A stretch of 64,000 nucleotides of DNA from Pyxidicoccus parkwaysis (GCF_017301735.1 NZ_CP071090.1:12755001-12819000), one strand, 5' to 3'. Shown: positions 37,071 through 46,063, numbered from the stretch's first letter. The notes: generated by a model from the sequence alone, not told the origin. Program-made: numbers and translations.

Positions 37071-38075
37071 CTACAGCGCGGCGATGATGGCGTCGGTGAA
37101 CTCGCGCGTGGTGGCGCTGCCGCCGAGGTCGCCGGTGCGCACCGCGTTGCCGCTGTACACCTTGTGGATGGCGCCCTCCATGCGGCGGGCCGCCTCGCGA
37201 TGGTCGAGCCAGTCCAGCATCATCACCGCGGACATCATCAGCGCGGTGGGGTTGGCGATGCCCTTGCCCGCGATGTCCGGGGCGGTGCCGTGCACGGCCT
37301 CGAAGACGGCGGTGCGCTCGCCGATGTTGGCGCCGGGCACCACGCCCAGGCCGCCCACCAGGCCCGCGCACAAGTCGCTGACGATGTCGCCGTACAGGTT
37401 CTCCGTCACCAGCATGTCGAAGCGCGTCGGGTCCTTCACGAGCTGCATGCAGAGGTTGTCGACGATGACTTCCTCGTAGGTGATTTCGGGGTACTCGCGG
37501 CCCACCTTGCGGCAGCAGTCCAGGAAGAGGCCGTCCGACAGCTTCATGATGTTGGCCTTGTGGACGGCCGACACCTTCTTGCGCCCGTTCTTCTTCGCGT
37601 ACTCGAAGGCGAAGCGGGCAATGCGCGTGGACGCCTTCTCGGTGATGATTTTGAGCGACTCCACCACGCCCGGGACGATGATGTGCTCCAGGCCGGCGTA
37701 GAGGTCCTCGGTGTTCTCACGCACCACGACGAGGTCCACGTTCTCGTAGCGCGTCTTCACGCTGGGCACGCTCTTCACGGGCCGCAGCGAGGAGTACAGG
37801 TCCAGCCGCTTGCGCAGGCCGACGTTGGCGGAAGGAAGGCCGCCGCCCACCACGGTGCCGGTGGGGCCCTTGAGCGCGACGCCGCTGCGCAGCACCGCCT
37901 CCACCGTCTCGTGGGGAAGGTTGGTGCCGTACTTCGCCACCACCTCGGTGCCAGCGTCCTTGTGCTCGAACTCAAGAGGCACCTTGAGCGCCTCGAGGAC
38001 GCGCACGGTGGCCGCCATCACCTCGGGGCCGATGCCATCGCCATTGATGATAGTGACAGTGCGGGTGTTCGCCAT
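37071..38075 (-). CDS. NAD-dependent isocitrate dehydrogenase
   Basis: 334 residues from ATG 38075 (MANTRTVTIINGDGIGPEVM); the longer ATG at 38096 adds residues without a ribosome site. The isocitrate/isopropylmalate dehydrogenase fold is clear: IINGDGIGPEV, the short NAD-type substrate motif (VVRENTEDLYAGLEH, LRPVKSVPSVKTRYENVDLV), the catalytic Lys and Asp near KANIMKLSDGLFLD and LVTENLYGDIVSDLCAG, and the NAD-binding HGTAPDIAGKGIANP. NAD use is inferred from the motif. It is in the TCA cycle. Isopropylmalate dehydrogenase is less likely because of the substrate motif. Confidence 0.9.
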   Translation of the reverse strand: MANTRTVTIINGDGIGPEVMAATVRVLEALKVPLEFEHKDAGTEVVAKYGTNLPHETVEAVLRSGVALKGPTGTVVGGGLPSANVGLRKRLDLYSSLRPVKSVPSVKTRYENVDLVVVRENTEDLYAGLEHIIVPGVVESLKIITEKASTRIARFAFEYAKKNGRKKVSAVHKANIMKLSDGLFLDCCRKVGREYPEITYEEVIVDNLCMQLVKDPTRFDMLVTENLYGDIVSDLCAGLVGGLGVVPGANIGERTAVFEAVHGTAPDIAGKGIANPTALMMSAVMMLDWLDHREAARRMEGAIHKVYSGNAVRTGDLGGSATTREFTDAIIAAL

Positions 38076-38183
38076 GGGTGCGGATTCACAGCACAAAACC
38101 CCAGGGCCCGAAAGGACGAAAACAGCCGCATTTCAGCGCCAGGCATGGCGGCCATGAGCCGGAGGGCCCGGCAGGCGAGGCCG

Positions 38184-38204
38184 CCCGTCCCCTCCCCGGA
38201 CGGG
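38184..38204 (-). terminator. possible terminator hairpin
   Basis: CCCGTCC and GGACGGG (7 bp) around a 7-nt loop lie just beyond the DUF2270 stop on the minus strand. The arms are short and there is no T-tract. Confidence 0.4.
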
Positions 38205-38225
38205 GCGTCTGCCCCGGTGCGCACC

Positions 38226-39011
38226 TCAGTGCTCGGTGGTGGACGCCGGGCGCGGCGGCGGTGGCGGCGGCCGACGGGTGGGCGTGCGGCGCTTGTGGAT
38301 GGCGTAGGGCCGGTAGAACGACTCCCAGAGCGCGGCGCGGCGGCCCCGGGGGCGCGTGCGCAACTCGCCCATGGGCGCGCGGATGAAGAAGGACGAGATG
38401 AACAGGTAGGTGGCGGCCAGGGTGAGGAACACGAGCGCCGCCATCACCACCGGGCCGGGGACCCACGCCACGTGGGCCCGGTTCACGAACTCCGAGAAGT
38501 CCTCCGGCGGCTTCGGGTGGCTGTAGACCTTCACGAACCACGTCACCATCAGGACCATGAGGATGGGCCCGTAGGCGCGGTTGAGCCGCGTGGAGATGGC
38601 GGAGAAGAGCGACAGCTGGATTTGCGGCCGGGACATCTCCACCGCCAATTCGCGCATGGCGTCCGGGTCCACCGGCTCGCGCCGGAGCATGGGCGCCCAC
38701 CACCCGTCCTCCAGCAGACGGACGCGGCGGTTCCACAAGTCGTAGTAGCGGTAGCGCCGCGCCTCGATGAGGAGGAAGGAAAGCACCATCCAGATGCCCA
38801 CCAGGAAGGTGACGTGTGAGCTCTGCGGCGTGGCGAAGCCGAAGGAGATGACGGCCGCCGTCGTGGTGAGGGCCCAGTTGGTGGTGGTGTCCAGACGCGT
38901 ACGCCACGTGTCGGAGCGGCTCAATTCGCCGCGGAACAGCTGGGCCATGGCCTGCTGAGACAGCCAGGTCGGCTCCAGCAAGTCGTTGGGTTTGCGCTCG
39001 GTGCCTGCCAT
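38226..39011 (-). CDS. DUF2270 family membrane protein
   Basis: 261 residues from ATG 39011 with GGAGGGACGG upstream. The protein is membrane-bound, with hydrophobic segments TNWALTTTAAVISFGFATPQ, FLVGIWMVLSFLLIEARRYR, GPILMVLMVTWFVKVY and VVMAALVFLTLAATYLFISS, and the conserved RRYRYYDLWNRRVRLLED loop matching DUF2270. The C-terminus is basic and Pro-rich. The family's function is not established. The promoter region overlaps with that of the divergent hybrid kinase (start 39127), so the two could share regulation. Confidence 0.82.
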   Translation of the reverse strand: MAGTERKPNDLLEPTWLSQQAMAQLFRGELSRSDTWRTRLDTTTNWALTTTAAVISFGFATPQSSHVTFLVGIWMVLSFLLIEARRYRYYDLWNRRVRLLEDGWWAPMLRREPVDPDAMRELAVEMSRPQIQLSLFSAISTRLNRAYGPILMVLMVTWFVKVYSHPKPPEDFSEFVNRAHVAWVPGPVVMAALVFLTLAATYLFISSFFIRAPMGELRTRPRGRRAALWESFYRPYAIHKRRTPTRRPPPPPPRPASTTEH

Positions 39012-39126
39012 CCGTCCCTCCAAGGTGGGCCGGCATGCGGTTGATTGCAATGCATCCCCGGGCAGGCAGCCGGGCAGGCGCAGGGTGGCCACGGCGGGCG
39101 GGCATGCACAGCTTGGTGTCCTGAAC

Positions 39127-41184
39127 GTGTCCGCTCTGAATCCCATCCAGGCCCTGTCCGACCTCCTCCAGGAAGAGCGCGAGCGAATCGCGCGGCTGTG
39201 GGCGAAGCGCCTGCGCGCGGAGACGTACGAGGTGGACATCCCGGGGCGGGACTTGCGCGCGCCGCTCCGCCGCCTCATGGACGAGCTGGCCCGGCTGCTG
39301 CGCGACAGGGGCGAGGACGCGGTGCGTCTATGGCCGGAGGTGGTGCGCCAGCACGGCGCCTACCGCTACAGCCAGAACTTCGACCCCGAGGACCTGACGC
39401 GCGAGTTCAAGTCGCTGGAGCAGGTGCTGCTGTACGTCTACGGGCGCCGCAACGACAACGTCATCGAGCCCGGGGTGGCGGAGCTCATCGCCGAATTGGT
39501 GTGGGAGGCGCACGCGTCCGCGCAGGCGTCGTATGCGCGGGTGCTGAAGACGGAGGAGGTGCGCTTCCGCGAGGCGGCGGTGATGGAGTCGGTGCTCAAC
39601 CAGGTGGACGTGGGCATCCTCCTGGCGGAGGTGGACGGCACCGTGTCGTTCGTCACGCCGCCGGTGAGCCGGCTGATGGGGCTGCCCATGCGCGCGGTGC
39701 TGGGGGCGCGCGCGGGGAGCACGCTCGGCCCGGTGCTGCAGCAGGTGAATGCGCGCCACCTGTCGGGCGAGTCGTTCAAGGTGGCGGACATGCCCTTCAT
39801 GCGCGCCCTCAAGGAGAAGGGGCCGGTGCGCGGGGTGATGATGGTGGTGGAGCGCCCCAGCGGCGGCGAGGCCACGCTCGAGCTGGGCGCCACGCCCGTC
39901 TGGGAGGAGGAGGGCGAGCTGGCCGGCGCCATCCAGACCTTCACGGACCGCACCGAGGCGGTGAACAAGACGAAGGCGCTGGAGAGCGCGCACGGCGAGC
40001 TGCGCCGCCTCCAGGGACGGCTGTTGCAGCGCACCCGCCAGCAGGCGCTGGGGCAGCTGGCCAGCGGCGCGGCGCACGCGCTCAACAACTTCCTCAACGT
40101 GCTGCGGCTGCGAATCACACTGCTCCAGCGTGAATTCAAGCCCGAGCACCTGGAGGCGCTCGACAAGACGGTGGGGCAGATTGGCGAGCTGGTGGCGCGG
40201 CTGCAGGAGTTCAACGTGCAGCGCACGCAGGAGCAGCCCACCGACGTACCGGTGGACCAGACGATGCGCGAGGCGCTGGAGTTGGCGCGCGGCGAGCTGG
40301 AGCAGCGCGAGCACCCCGTGCACGTGGACCTGGATTTGGGCAACCCCGGGAAGGTGCGGGCGGACGCGGGCTTCTTCCGCGAGCTCATCGTCAACCTGCT
40401 CCTGGCCGCGAGGGACCGCATGGAGAGCGGCGGCCGGCTGCACGTCACCAGCCGCGCGAATGGCGAGCCGTGGCTGACGCTGCGCATCGAGGACGAGGGG
40501 CCGCCGTACGCGGTGGAGGAACTGGCGCAGCTGTTCGACCCGCTGCGCAGGGACTCGGGGGCGCCGCAGCTGTCGCTGTACCTGGCGGTGGCGCGCGCGC
40601 AGGTGCAGCGCTGGGGCGGCGAGCTGACGGCGGAGAACAGCAGCACGGGGCGGGGCTCGGCCTTCGTGGTGCGGCTGCCGCGCGTGCACGAGGCCGAGGC
40701 CGCGGCACGCAGCGAGGCCTCGCGCGCGGAGGTGACGCGGCAGGCGGCGCCCCGCCGCTTCCAGCAGACGCGCCGCGTGCTGGTGGTGGACGACGACTTG
40801 GACAACGCGCGGATGATGGCGGAGGTGCTGGGCGAGGAGGGCTACGAGGTGCAGGTGGCCCACAGCCCGGAGGTGGCGCTGGGGATGTGGGACCGCCGCC
40901 GCTTCGATGCCGCGCTGCTGGACGCGGTGATGCCGGAGATGAGCGGGTGGGAGCTGGCGCGCGAGCTGCGGCAACGGACGCCGCAGGCGCTGCTCGCCAT
41001 CGTCACCGGCATGGACGTGCGCGGGCAGAACCGCGCCAACCTGGCGCAGGTGGACGCGGTGTTCCGCAAGCCCATCGACGTGGGCGCGCTCGATGACTTC
41101 CTCGGGCAGTCGGAGGGCGGCTCGAGCGAGAGCGGGCCCGCTCCGGAGAGCCCGGGCGCGGGCCCCGCGGGCCTGCAGCACTGA
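39127..41184 (+). CDS. hybrid histidine kinase with N-terminal RsbRD-like domain and C-terminal receiver
   Basis: 685 residues if GTG 39127 is the start (the frame is open to 38986; no good ribosome site decides). Order: RsbRD-like helical domain (EERERIARLWAKRLRAETYE), a PAS-like sensor (VMESVLNQVDVGILLAEVDG), HisKA (H-box AAHALNNFLNVLRLR, His317), HATPase_c and a receiver (about 550-680; VLVVDDDLDNARMM, Asp599, VTG, FRKPID). The kinase part is unusual: the N box (LIVNLLLAARDR) and G1 (DEGPPYA) are kept, but the G2 GxGLGL loop is replaced by SGAPQLSLYLA, so ATP binding may be altered. The receiver is intact. It is divergent from DUF2270. Confidence 0.87.
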   Translation: MSALNPIQALSDLLQEERERIARLWAKRLRAETYEVDIPGRDLRAPLRRLMDELARLLRDRGEDAVRLWPEVVRQHGAYRYSQNFDPEDLTREFKSLEQVLLYVYGRRNDNVIEPGVAELIAELVWEAHASAQASYARVLKTEEVRFREAAVMESVLNQVDVGILLAEVDGTVSFVTPPVSRLMGLPMRAVLGARAGSTLGPVLQQVNARHLSGESFKVADMPFMRALKEKGPVRGVMMVVERPSGGEATLELGATPVWEEEGELAGAIQTFTDRTEAVNKTKALESAHGELRRLQGRLLQRTRQQALGQLASGAAHALNNFLNVLRLRITLLQREFKPEHLEALDKTVGQIGELVARLQEFNVQRTQEQPTDVPVDQTMREALELARGELEQREHPVHVDLDLGNPGKVRADAGFFRELIVNLLLAARDRMESGGRLHVTSRANGEPWLTLRIEDEGPPYAVEELAQLFDPLRRDSGAPQLSLYLAVARAQVQRWGGELTAENSSTGRGSAFVVRLPRVHEAEAAARSEASRAEVTRQAAPRRFQQTRRVLVVDDDLDNARMMAEVLGEEGYEVQVAHSPEVALGMWDRRRFDAALLDAVMPEMSGWELARELRQRTPQALLAIVTGMDVRGQNRANLAQVDAVFRKPIDVGALDDFLGQSEGGSSESGPAPESPGAGPAGLQH

Positions 41185-41190
41185 GTCGCG

Positions 41191-42021
41191 TCACTCCCGC
41201 AGGCGGGAGCGCGCACCGGGCGAGAGCCGGAGCAACTCGGGCTCGGACTTGAGGCGGCGCTTCAGCTCCGGTGCGACGCGAGTGCTCCAGGCTTGTGAGG
41301 CCGTGAGGCGGGACAGCCGCTCCTGGAGGGCGTCCGCGCCGGGCGCGCCCGAGAACCAGACGAAGACGTGCTCGCCCTCGCGGATGGGCAGCTTCGTGAA
41401 GGTGTTGGGGCTGTACTCCGTCTGGAAGTACGCGGAGACGGGCAGGCCGGCCTCCTCCAGCGCGGGCTTCATGTCGTGCTCGAAGAAGCGGACGAAGTCC
41501 TCGTCCACCGGCGCGCCGAAGGAATACACCGTGGCGAGGACCACGGTGCCCGGGACTTCGGTGGCACCGCGCGCGGGGCGCTCTCCGAGGTGGAAGCCGG
41601 AGCCGGGACGCGCGGGCCGGAGCAGCAGCACGTTGGTGGCGTCCAGCATGGTGTCGTTCGCCACGTCGCGGTTCGCCTGCCAGACGGGGCCGCCGTAGAA
41701 GGCGGTGAGGCCCTGGTGCCGGGACGTCATGTCGGTGAAGCCCCGGAGCCAGACGAAGCGGTTCGGCCTGTCGAGGTCTCGGAACTCGCCGGGGATGGCC
41801 ATGGCGACGGCCTCCTGGCTCTCGAGGAACTCGCGCTCGAACAGCTCCACCAGCGTGTCCCGCTGGCCGGGCTTCAGGGTGTACTGGCGCAGCTCGACAA
41901 TCTGGCAGCAGGCGTTGGTGGACCTGGTGGACATGGGGCTCGAGTCGGTGGCGGGCCGTGTTCCCGCGCAGGCCAGCGACAGCAGGAGGAGGGTGGGAGC
42001 GAAGCTCGGGAGCCGTGGCAT
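41191..42021 (-). CDS. NIPSNAP family lipoprotein
   Basis: 276 residues from ATG 42021, with GAGGAG about 10 nt upstream. A lipoprotein signal (SFAPTLLLLSLACAG) precedes a double ferredoxin-like NIPSNAP fold: IVELRQYTLKPGQRDTLVEL and, in the second half, VVLATVYSFGAPVDEDFVRF, with YFQTEYSPNTFTKLPIRE. NIPSNAP domains are found in small-molecule-binding and dimeric proteins with poorly known function. It is divergent from the MocR regulator, with an 80-bp shared intergenic region, so it is probably the target of that regulator. Confidence 0.83.
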   Translation of the reverse strand: MPRLPSFAPTLLLLSLACAGTRPATDSSPMSTRSTNACCQIVELRQYTLKPGQRDTLVELFEREFLESQEAVAMAIPGEFRDLDRPNRFVWLRGFTDMTSRHQGLTAFYGGPVWQANRDVANDTMLDATNVLLLRPARPGSGFHLGERPARGATEVPGTVVLATVYSFGAPVDEDFVRFFEHDMKPALEEAGLPVSAYFQTEYSPNTFTKLPIREGEHVFVWFSGAPGADALQERLSRLTASQAWSTRVAPELKRRLKSEPELLRLSPGARSRLRE

Positions 42022-42057
42022 GGGGCGCAATCTCCTCGGGGGGAGTGGTCGTCCTCA

Positions 42058-42087
42058 ATGACCGCTTTGGCCGGCTCTCGTATGACC
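42058..42087. promoter_or_regulatory. candidate MocR operator direct repeats
   Basis: The hexamer ATGACC occurs twice in the same direction at 42058-42063 and 42082-42087 (24 bp apart) between the divergent NIPSNAP and MocR genes. MocR regulators are known to bind spaced direct repeats; the assignment here is inferred from position only. Confidence 0.35.
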
Positions 42088-42101
42088 ATTATCCTGTGGC
42101 C

Positions 42102-43571
42102 ATGAAGCGAGCCCCGCAGGGCATCCTCCCCATCATCGCGGTGGACCGCCGCTCCCAGGTGCCGCTGTACCGGCAGGTGTACGAGGGCTATCGCGAGGCC
42201 ATCGTCGACCGCCGGCTGCGCGCGGGCGAGCGGCTGCCGTCGACGCGGAGCCTGGCCACGGAGCTGGGCATCTCCCGCATCCCCATCCTGAGCGCCTTCG
42301 AGCAGCTCCTCGCCGAGGGCTACTTCGAGAGCCGCGTCGGGGCCGGCACCTTCGTGGCGAGCTCGCTGCCCGACGAGGGGCCACCGTCCGATGCGCGCAC
42401 TCCGGTGCGAGGAACGCCGGGCCGGCGCGTCCTCTCGCAGGCGAGCGCGGTGCTGGGAGAGGGACTTCCGCTGGCGCCCTGGCAGGGCGGAGTTGGCGCC
42501 TTCCGCATGAACCAGCCGGCGGTGGACCAGTTCCCGTTCCAGGTCTGGTCGTCGCTGGTGGCGAAGCACTCGCGCAACCCCACGCGGAGCCTGCTGACGT
42601 ACGGCGACCCCATGGGGTACCGGCCGTTCCGCGAGGCCCTGGCCGCGTACCTGCGCACGTCGCGCGCGGTGCGGTGCGAGGCGGACCACATCATGGTGGT
42701 GAGTGGCTCGCAGCAGGCGCTGGAGCTGTCGGCCCGTGTGCTGTTGGACGCGCGCAGCCCCGTGTGGATGGAGGAGCCGGGCTACGCCGGAGCGAAGGAC
42801 GTGCTCACGATGGCGGGTGCTCGCATGGTGCCGGTGCCCGTGGACGCGGAGGGACTGGACGTGAGCGCGGGCATCGAGCGCTGCGCGAATGCGCGGGCCG
42901 CGTATGTGACGCCGTCGCACCAGTACCCGCTCGGAGGGACGCTGAGCGCGTCGCGGCGGCTCCAGTTGCTGGACTGGGCGCAGCGCAGCGGCGCGTGGAT
43001 TCTGGAGGACGACTACGACAGCGAGTACCGCTACGAGAGCCTCCCCGTGTCCGCGCTCCAGGGGCTGGATAGGGATGCGCGCGTCATCTACATCGGCACG
43101 TTCAGCAAGGTGCTCTTCCCCGCGCTGCGGGTGGGGTACATGGTGCTGCCGCCGGACCTGGTGCCGCGCTTCATGCGCGTGCGCGACGCCATGGACATCT
43201 TCCCGCCCACGCTCTTCCAGGCCGTCTTGACGGACTTCCTCACAGAGGGCCACTTCGCGCGGCACCTGCGGAAGATGCGGCAGCTCTATCGCGAGCGGCG
43301 GACGGTGCTGGTGGACTCGCTTCAGCGGGAGCTTGGAGACACGGTGGAGGTGCTGGGCACGCAGGCGGGCATGCACCTGGTGGCGGCGCTGCCGAAGCGG
43401 TTCAAGGACAGACAGATTGCCGAGCGCGCCGCGAAGGAGGGCCTGTGGGCCATGCCGCTCTCGCCCTGCTACCTGGAGAAGGCCACGCGTCCGGGACTCA
43501 TCCTGGGCTACGGCGGGACGGATGCCGCGAGGATTCCTGAGGCGGTGCGCCGGCTGCGCAAGGTCATTTGA
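42102..43571 (+). CDS. MocR/PdxR-type GntR regulator with aminotransferase domain
   Basis: 489 residues from ATG 42102. The N-terminal GntR winged HTH (VPLYRQVYEGYREAIVDRRL, then LPSTRSLATELGISRIPILS) is followed by a fold-type I aminotransferase domain: GYAGAKDVL, DDYDSEYRYES, and the PLP-binding Lys in YIGTFSKVLFPALRVGY. MocR proteins sense PLP or an amino compound and act as dimers. Known members control pyridoxine or GABA genes, but no such target is nearby; the divergent NIPSNAP lipoprotein gene is the best candidate. A 7-bp hairpin (43578-43602) follows. Confidence 0.92.
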   Translation: MKRAPQGILPIIAVDRRSQVPLYRQVYEGYREAIVDRRLRAGERLPSTRSLATELGISRIPILSAFEQLLAEGYFESRVGAGTFVASSLPDEGPPSDARTPVRGTPGRRVLSQASAVLGEGLPLAPWQGGVGAFRMNQPAVDQFPFQVWSSLVAKHSRNPTRSLLTYGDPMGYRPFREALAAYLRTSRAVRCEADHIMVVSGSQQALELSARVLLDARSPVWMEEPGYAGAKDVLTMAGARMVPVPVDAEGLDVSAGIERCANARAAYVTPSHQYPLGGTLSASRRLQLLDWAQRSGAWILEDDYDSEYRYESLPVSALQGLDRDARVIYIGTFSKVLFPALRVGYMVLPPDLVPRFMRVRDAMDIFPPTLFQAVLTDFLTEGHFARHLRKMRQLYRERRTVLVDSLQRELGDTVEVLGTQAGMHLVAALPKRFKDRQIAERAAKEGLWAMPLSPCYLEKATRPGLILGYGGTDAARIPEAVRRLRKVI

Positions 43572-43577
43572 CGGGGC

Positions 43578-43602
43578 GCCGGAGTCCGGTGTCTCCTCCG
43601 GC
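43578..43602 (+). terminator. terminator-like hairpin after the MocR gene
   Basis: GCCGGAG and CTCCGGC (7 bp) with an 11-nt loop begin 7 bp past the stop. Confidence 0.45.
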
Positions 43603-43708
43603 TTCGATGGGCACTGCGATGAGGATTCCCACGCGCCGGGGCCGTCGTGATGCACGACTGCTGGAGGACCCGGGGCAGGGTGCACCTTCCCCGTGCCGGT
43701 CATCAGCG

Positions 43709-44557
43709 CTACCCCCCAGCGCCCGGGAGCGGGTTCCAGAACAGTGCCTCGGGTGCCTCGGCGAAGAGCGGCTTCAACGTGGGGACCTTCTCGTGATGTC
43801 GCTTCATCTCGACCCATACGGTCGGGTGGCTGACCCGCAGAAGCGCGTCCCGCAGCAGTTCCAGGCGCGATGCGGGCGCACCGGCGCGCTTTTCCTCGCA
43901 ATACTCGCGCAGCCTTGCTCGATACCCGTCGAAAGCCTGTGCGCGGGCGGTAGGAAGTGGAGCTCGGTTGAGTCCGAGCACTTCCAGTGTGTACTTCGCC
44001 CGGGCGGCGTCGCGTGTCTTGTCCTTCGCCGACACGACGAATTGAAAGGTGTTGAGGATATCGAGCGTCAACCACCGCGTCGCATCGTCCTGGCGCGGGT
44101 CGAGCAACACCGGCTTTCCGGAGGCCGGCTTCTTGAGCGTGGGCGCGGGCTGACTCTTCTTTGACTTCGGGTGGGCGAGCAGCGTGGGGTTGCGGCTCGT
44201 GCCGACGAAGACCGCGAACTGGTTGTTCTTGGGGCCGTTGCAGGGACCGCACGCGTAGCAGTAGTTATCCCAGACGAAAGCGCGCTCCGGGTACAGGTCC
44301 TTCGGCCAGATGTGCTCGACCTCGTCGGCCACCGAGTCCTCGCAGTAGGAGCAGCGCCGTGCGCCGGAACACATTTGCGTGAGGACCGCCTTCACACTCT
44401 TGAAGGTCGCGTTGTTCTTCGAATTGTACCGGGAGAAGAGTCGCTTCGCCTCCGCAACGCGGGCGGTGTAACCGCGAGGGATGAGGACCTCTTGCTGATA
44501 CTCCTCCAGCTTCTTCGCGACCTTCGCGTCGAGGCCCAATCGGGGCAGCAGGATCAT
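43709..44557 (-). CDS. HNH endonuclease, PtuB-like (Septu-type defence effector candidate)
   Basis: 282 residues. The nuclease part lies at residues 69-110: CSYC (Cys69, Cys72), DEVEHIWPKDLYPERAFVWD (Glu81-His82), NYCYACGPCN (Asn98, Cys103, Cys106, Asn107), a zinc-knuckle HNH core with the EH-xxPK, W-x-N and CxxCN pattern of TIGR02646/PtuB-like proteins. Flanks are helical and basic. It starts with ATG 44557 overlapping the ATPase stop by 4 bp, so it is translationally coupled to it. In Septu the PtuB HNH enzyme cuts nucleic acid when the PtuA ATPase is released. The region is visibly lower in GC (57% in 44401-44460) than its neighbours, a sign of transfer. Confidence 0.88.
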   Translation of the reverse strand: MILLPRLGLDAKVAKKLEEYQQEVLIPRGYTARVAEAKRLFSRYNSKNNATFKSVKAVLTQMCSGARRCSYCEDSVADEVEHIWPKDLYPERAFVWDNYCYACGPCNGPKNNQFAVFVGTSRNPTLLAHPKSKKSQPAPTLKKPASGKPVLLDPRQDDATRWLTLDILNTFQFVVSAKDKTRDAARAKYTLEVLGLNRAPLPTARAQAFDGYRARLREYCEEKRAGAPASRLELLRDALLRVSHPTVWVEMKRHHEKVPTLKPLFAEAPEALFWNPLPGAGG

Positions 44558-45864
44558 GACGTCGGCTCCCGCGGCTCCGACACGTATGCGACCGTCGGAG
44601 AGGACCGCCTGAGCTCCTGTTGCCGAGCAGCCTCCTTCTTCGTCAGTCCGTCCGTCAGTTCCTTGGCGTTCAGAGCCGCGAGTTCGTCGACACGCTCCTG
44701 CGACGTGTGCGAGCGGGTCGTCCTCAGCCCGAAGGCGCCTGTCCCGTAAGCCTCGAGCACGTTGCCGAAGACGAGACGTTCCAGGTCGAGACCGGTGAGG
44801 AACCGCGCATCCTCATCAGAGCCCGGCGCGGCGAGCTTGAACACGGTGCCGAACTCCGCCGCCTGGCAGACGAGCGGGCTGTGCGTCGTGACGATGAACT
44901 GGATGTTCGGGAAGTGCTTGCAGAGCCAGGGGCCAATCTCCCGCTGCCAGGTCGGGTGAAGATGAGCGTCGACTTCATCAATCATCACGACGCCGGGCCT
45001 AGCCACGACCAGGCCCGATTTGTCGAAGAGAGCGCGATCGGGGTACGCGAGCGCGAGCTGCCGGAGCAACTCGAACGTCATGCTAAGGACGGCGCGATGC
45101 CCGTCGCTCAGGTTCTCCGCGGGCACGCGCGCCCTGGAGGCATTGCGAAAGACAATCTCGTGCGGCGTGACCTCATCGATGTGCATCCCGTGAGGAAGAA
45201 ACCCCGGCTGATTCACGAACGCGCACACCTTGTCCACGTTGACCGGCGCAGAGGTGGGTTTCCTCCGTCCTCCAGGCGTGTACTCGAGCAGTGCGAGATC
45301 GCGCAGCCACTTGAGGCCGGAGGTCAACGCCACCGACTCACCGAAGATGGAGAGGTGGCGCGTCACGCGCGACTGCTCTTCAAGGAGCTTTTCCCAGTCG
45401 CGGTCACCGCCGGTGAAGCGGCGGAACGGTCCGTAAGATGCCGCGAACCATCCGTGCGGGCTTCCCCAGACATTCGACTCGGGCGGCGCTCCTCTCGTCT
45501 TCCACTGCGTCGACTCGACGACCCGCGGCTTCGGGTGGCGTAGCACGTCGATTCCTACGCGCAGCGGACCCTTCACGGCGGACCGGCCGGTGAATCGGTC
45601 CTCCTTCGGGTCGGCCTCGACCAGCAGATTGATGTCCGCCGAACTGGTTCCGAAGCGCACCCAGTCGTTCCAGTTGAGGCGCAGCGTCGGTGCCTCTTCC
45701 GGTCCGACAAGCGCGAGCGCTGCCGCCCGCAGGACGGAGCTCTTGCCGGCCCCGTTGTCGCCGATGAGCACATGCCACCCGGCCCGCGGAACATCGGGCG
45801 GCAAATCCCAATCGAGCTCTTTGATGCCGCGGAAGTTCCGGATGGAGATTCGGGTCAGGTACAT
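44554..45864 (-). CDS. SMC/ABC-type AAA ATPase, PtuA-like (Septu-type defence candidate)
   Basis: 436 residues from ATG 45864 (MYLTRISIRNFRGIKELDWD, the usual start of AAA_15/AAA_21 ATPases); the frame is open to 45957. Visible: Walker A IGDNGAGKSS (Lys41), ABC signature NLSDGHRAVLSM, Walker B VVMIDEVDAHLHPTWQ (Asp296-Glu297) and the switch His in VTTHSPLV. No TOPRIM domain follows, which argues against OLD/Gabija proteins, and no reverse transcriptase is present, which argues against a retron. First gene of the pair with the HNH nuclease. PtuA controls the nuclease in Septu. No clear ribosome site precedes this start. Confidence 0.88.
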   Translation of the reverse strand: MYLTRISIRNFRGIKELDWDLPPDVPRAGWHVLIGDNGAGKSSVLRAAALALVGPEEAPTLRLNWNDWVRFGTSSADINLLVEADPKEDRFTGRSAVKGPLRVGIDVLRHPKPRVVESTQWKTRGAPPESNVWGSPHGWFAASYGPFRRFTGGDRDWEKLLEEQSRVTRHLSIFGESVALTSGLKWLRDLALLEYTPGGRRKPTSAPVNVDKVCAFVNQPGFLPHGMHIDEVTPHEIVFRNASRARVPAENLSDGHRAVLSMTFELLRQLALAYPDRALFDKSGLVVARPGVVMIDEVDAHLHPTWQREIGPWLCKHFPNIQFIVTTHSPLVCQAAEFGTVFKLAAPGSDEDARFLTGLDLERLVFGNVLEAYGTGAFGLRTTRSHTSQERVDELAALNAKELTDGLTKKEAARQQELRRSSPTVAYVSEPREPTS

Positions 45865-46063
45865 GAGCGGCAAGATACCAGCGCATGCGACGACGGCGGT
45901 GTCAGGAAACGCGGAGAGCAGCGCAGCCTGGATAGGCATCTCAGTACGAGACAACACGGCATCCAGGGGCGCTCCCTCTCCCGGGCGACAGTCTCCCTGC
46001 TACAGGGACTGCAATACCTGTCGCGGACCGGACGGCTCCATCCCCCGCGCTGCGCACTCCTCT

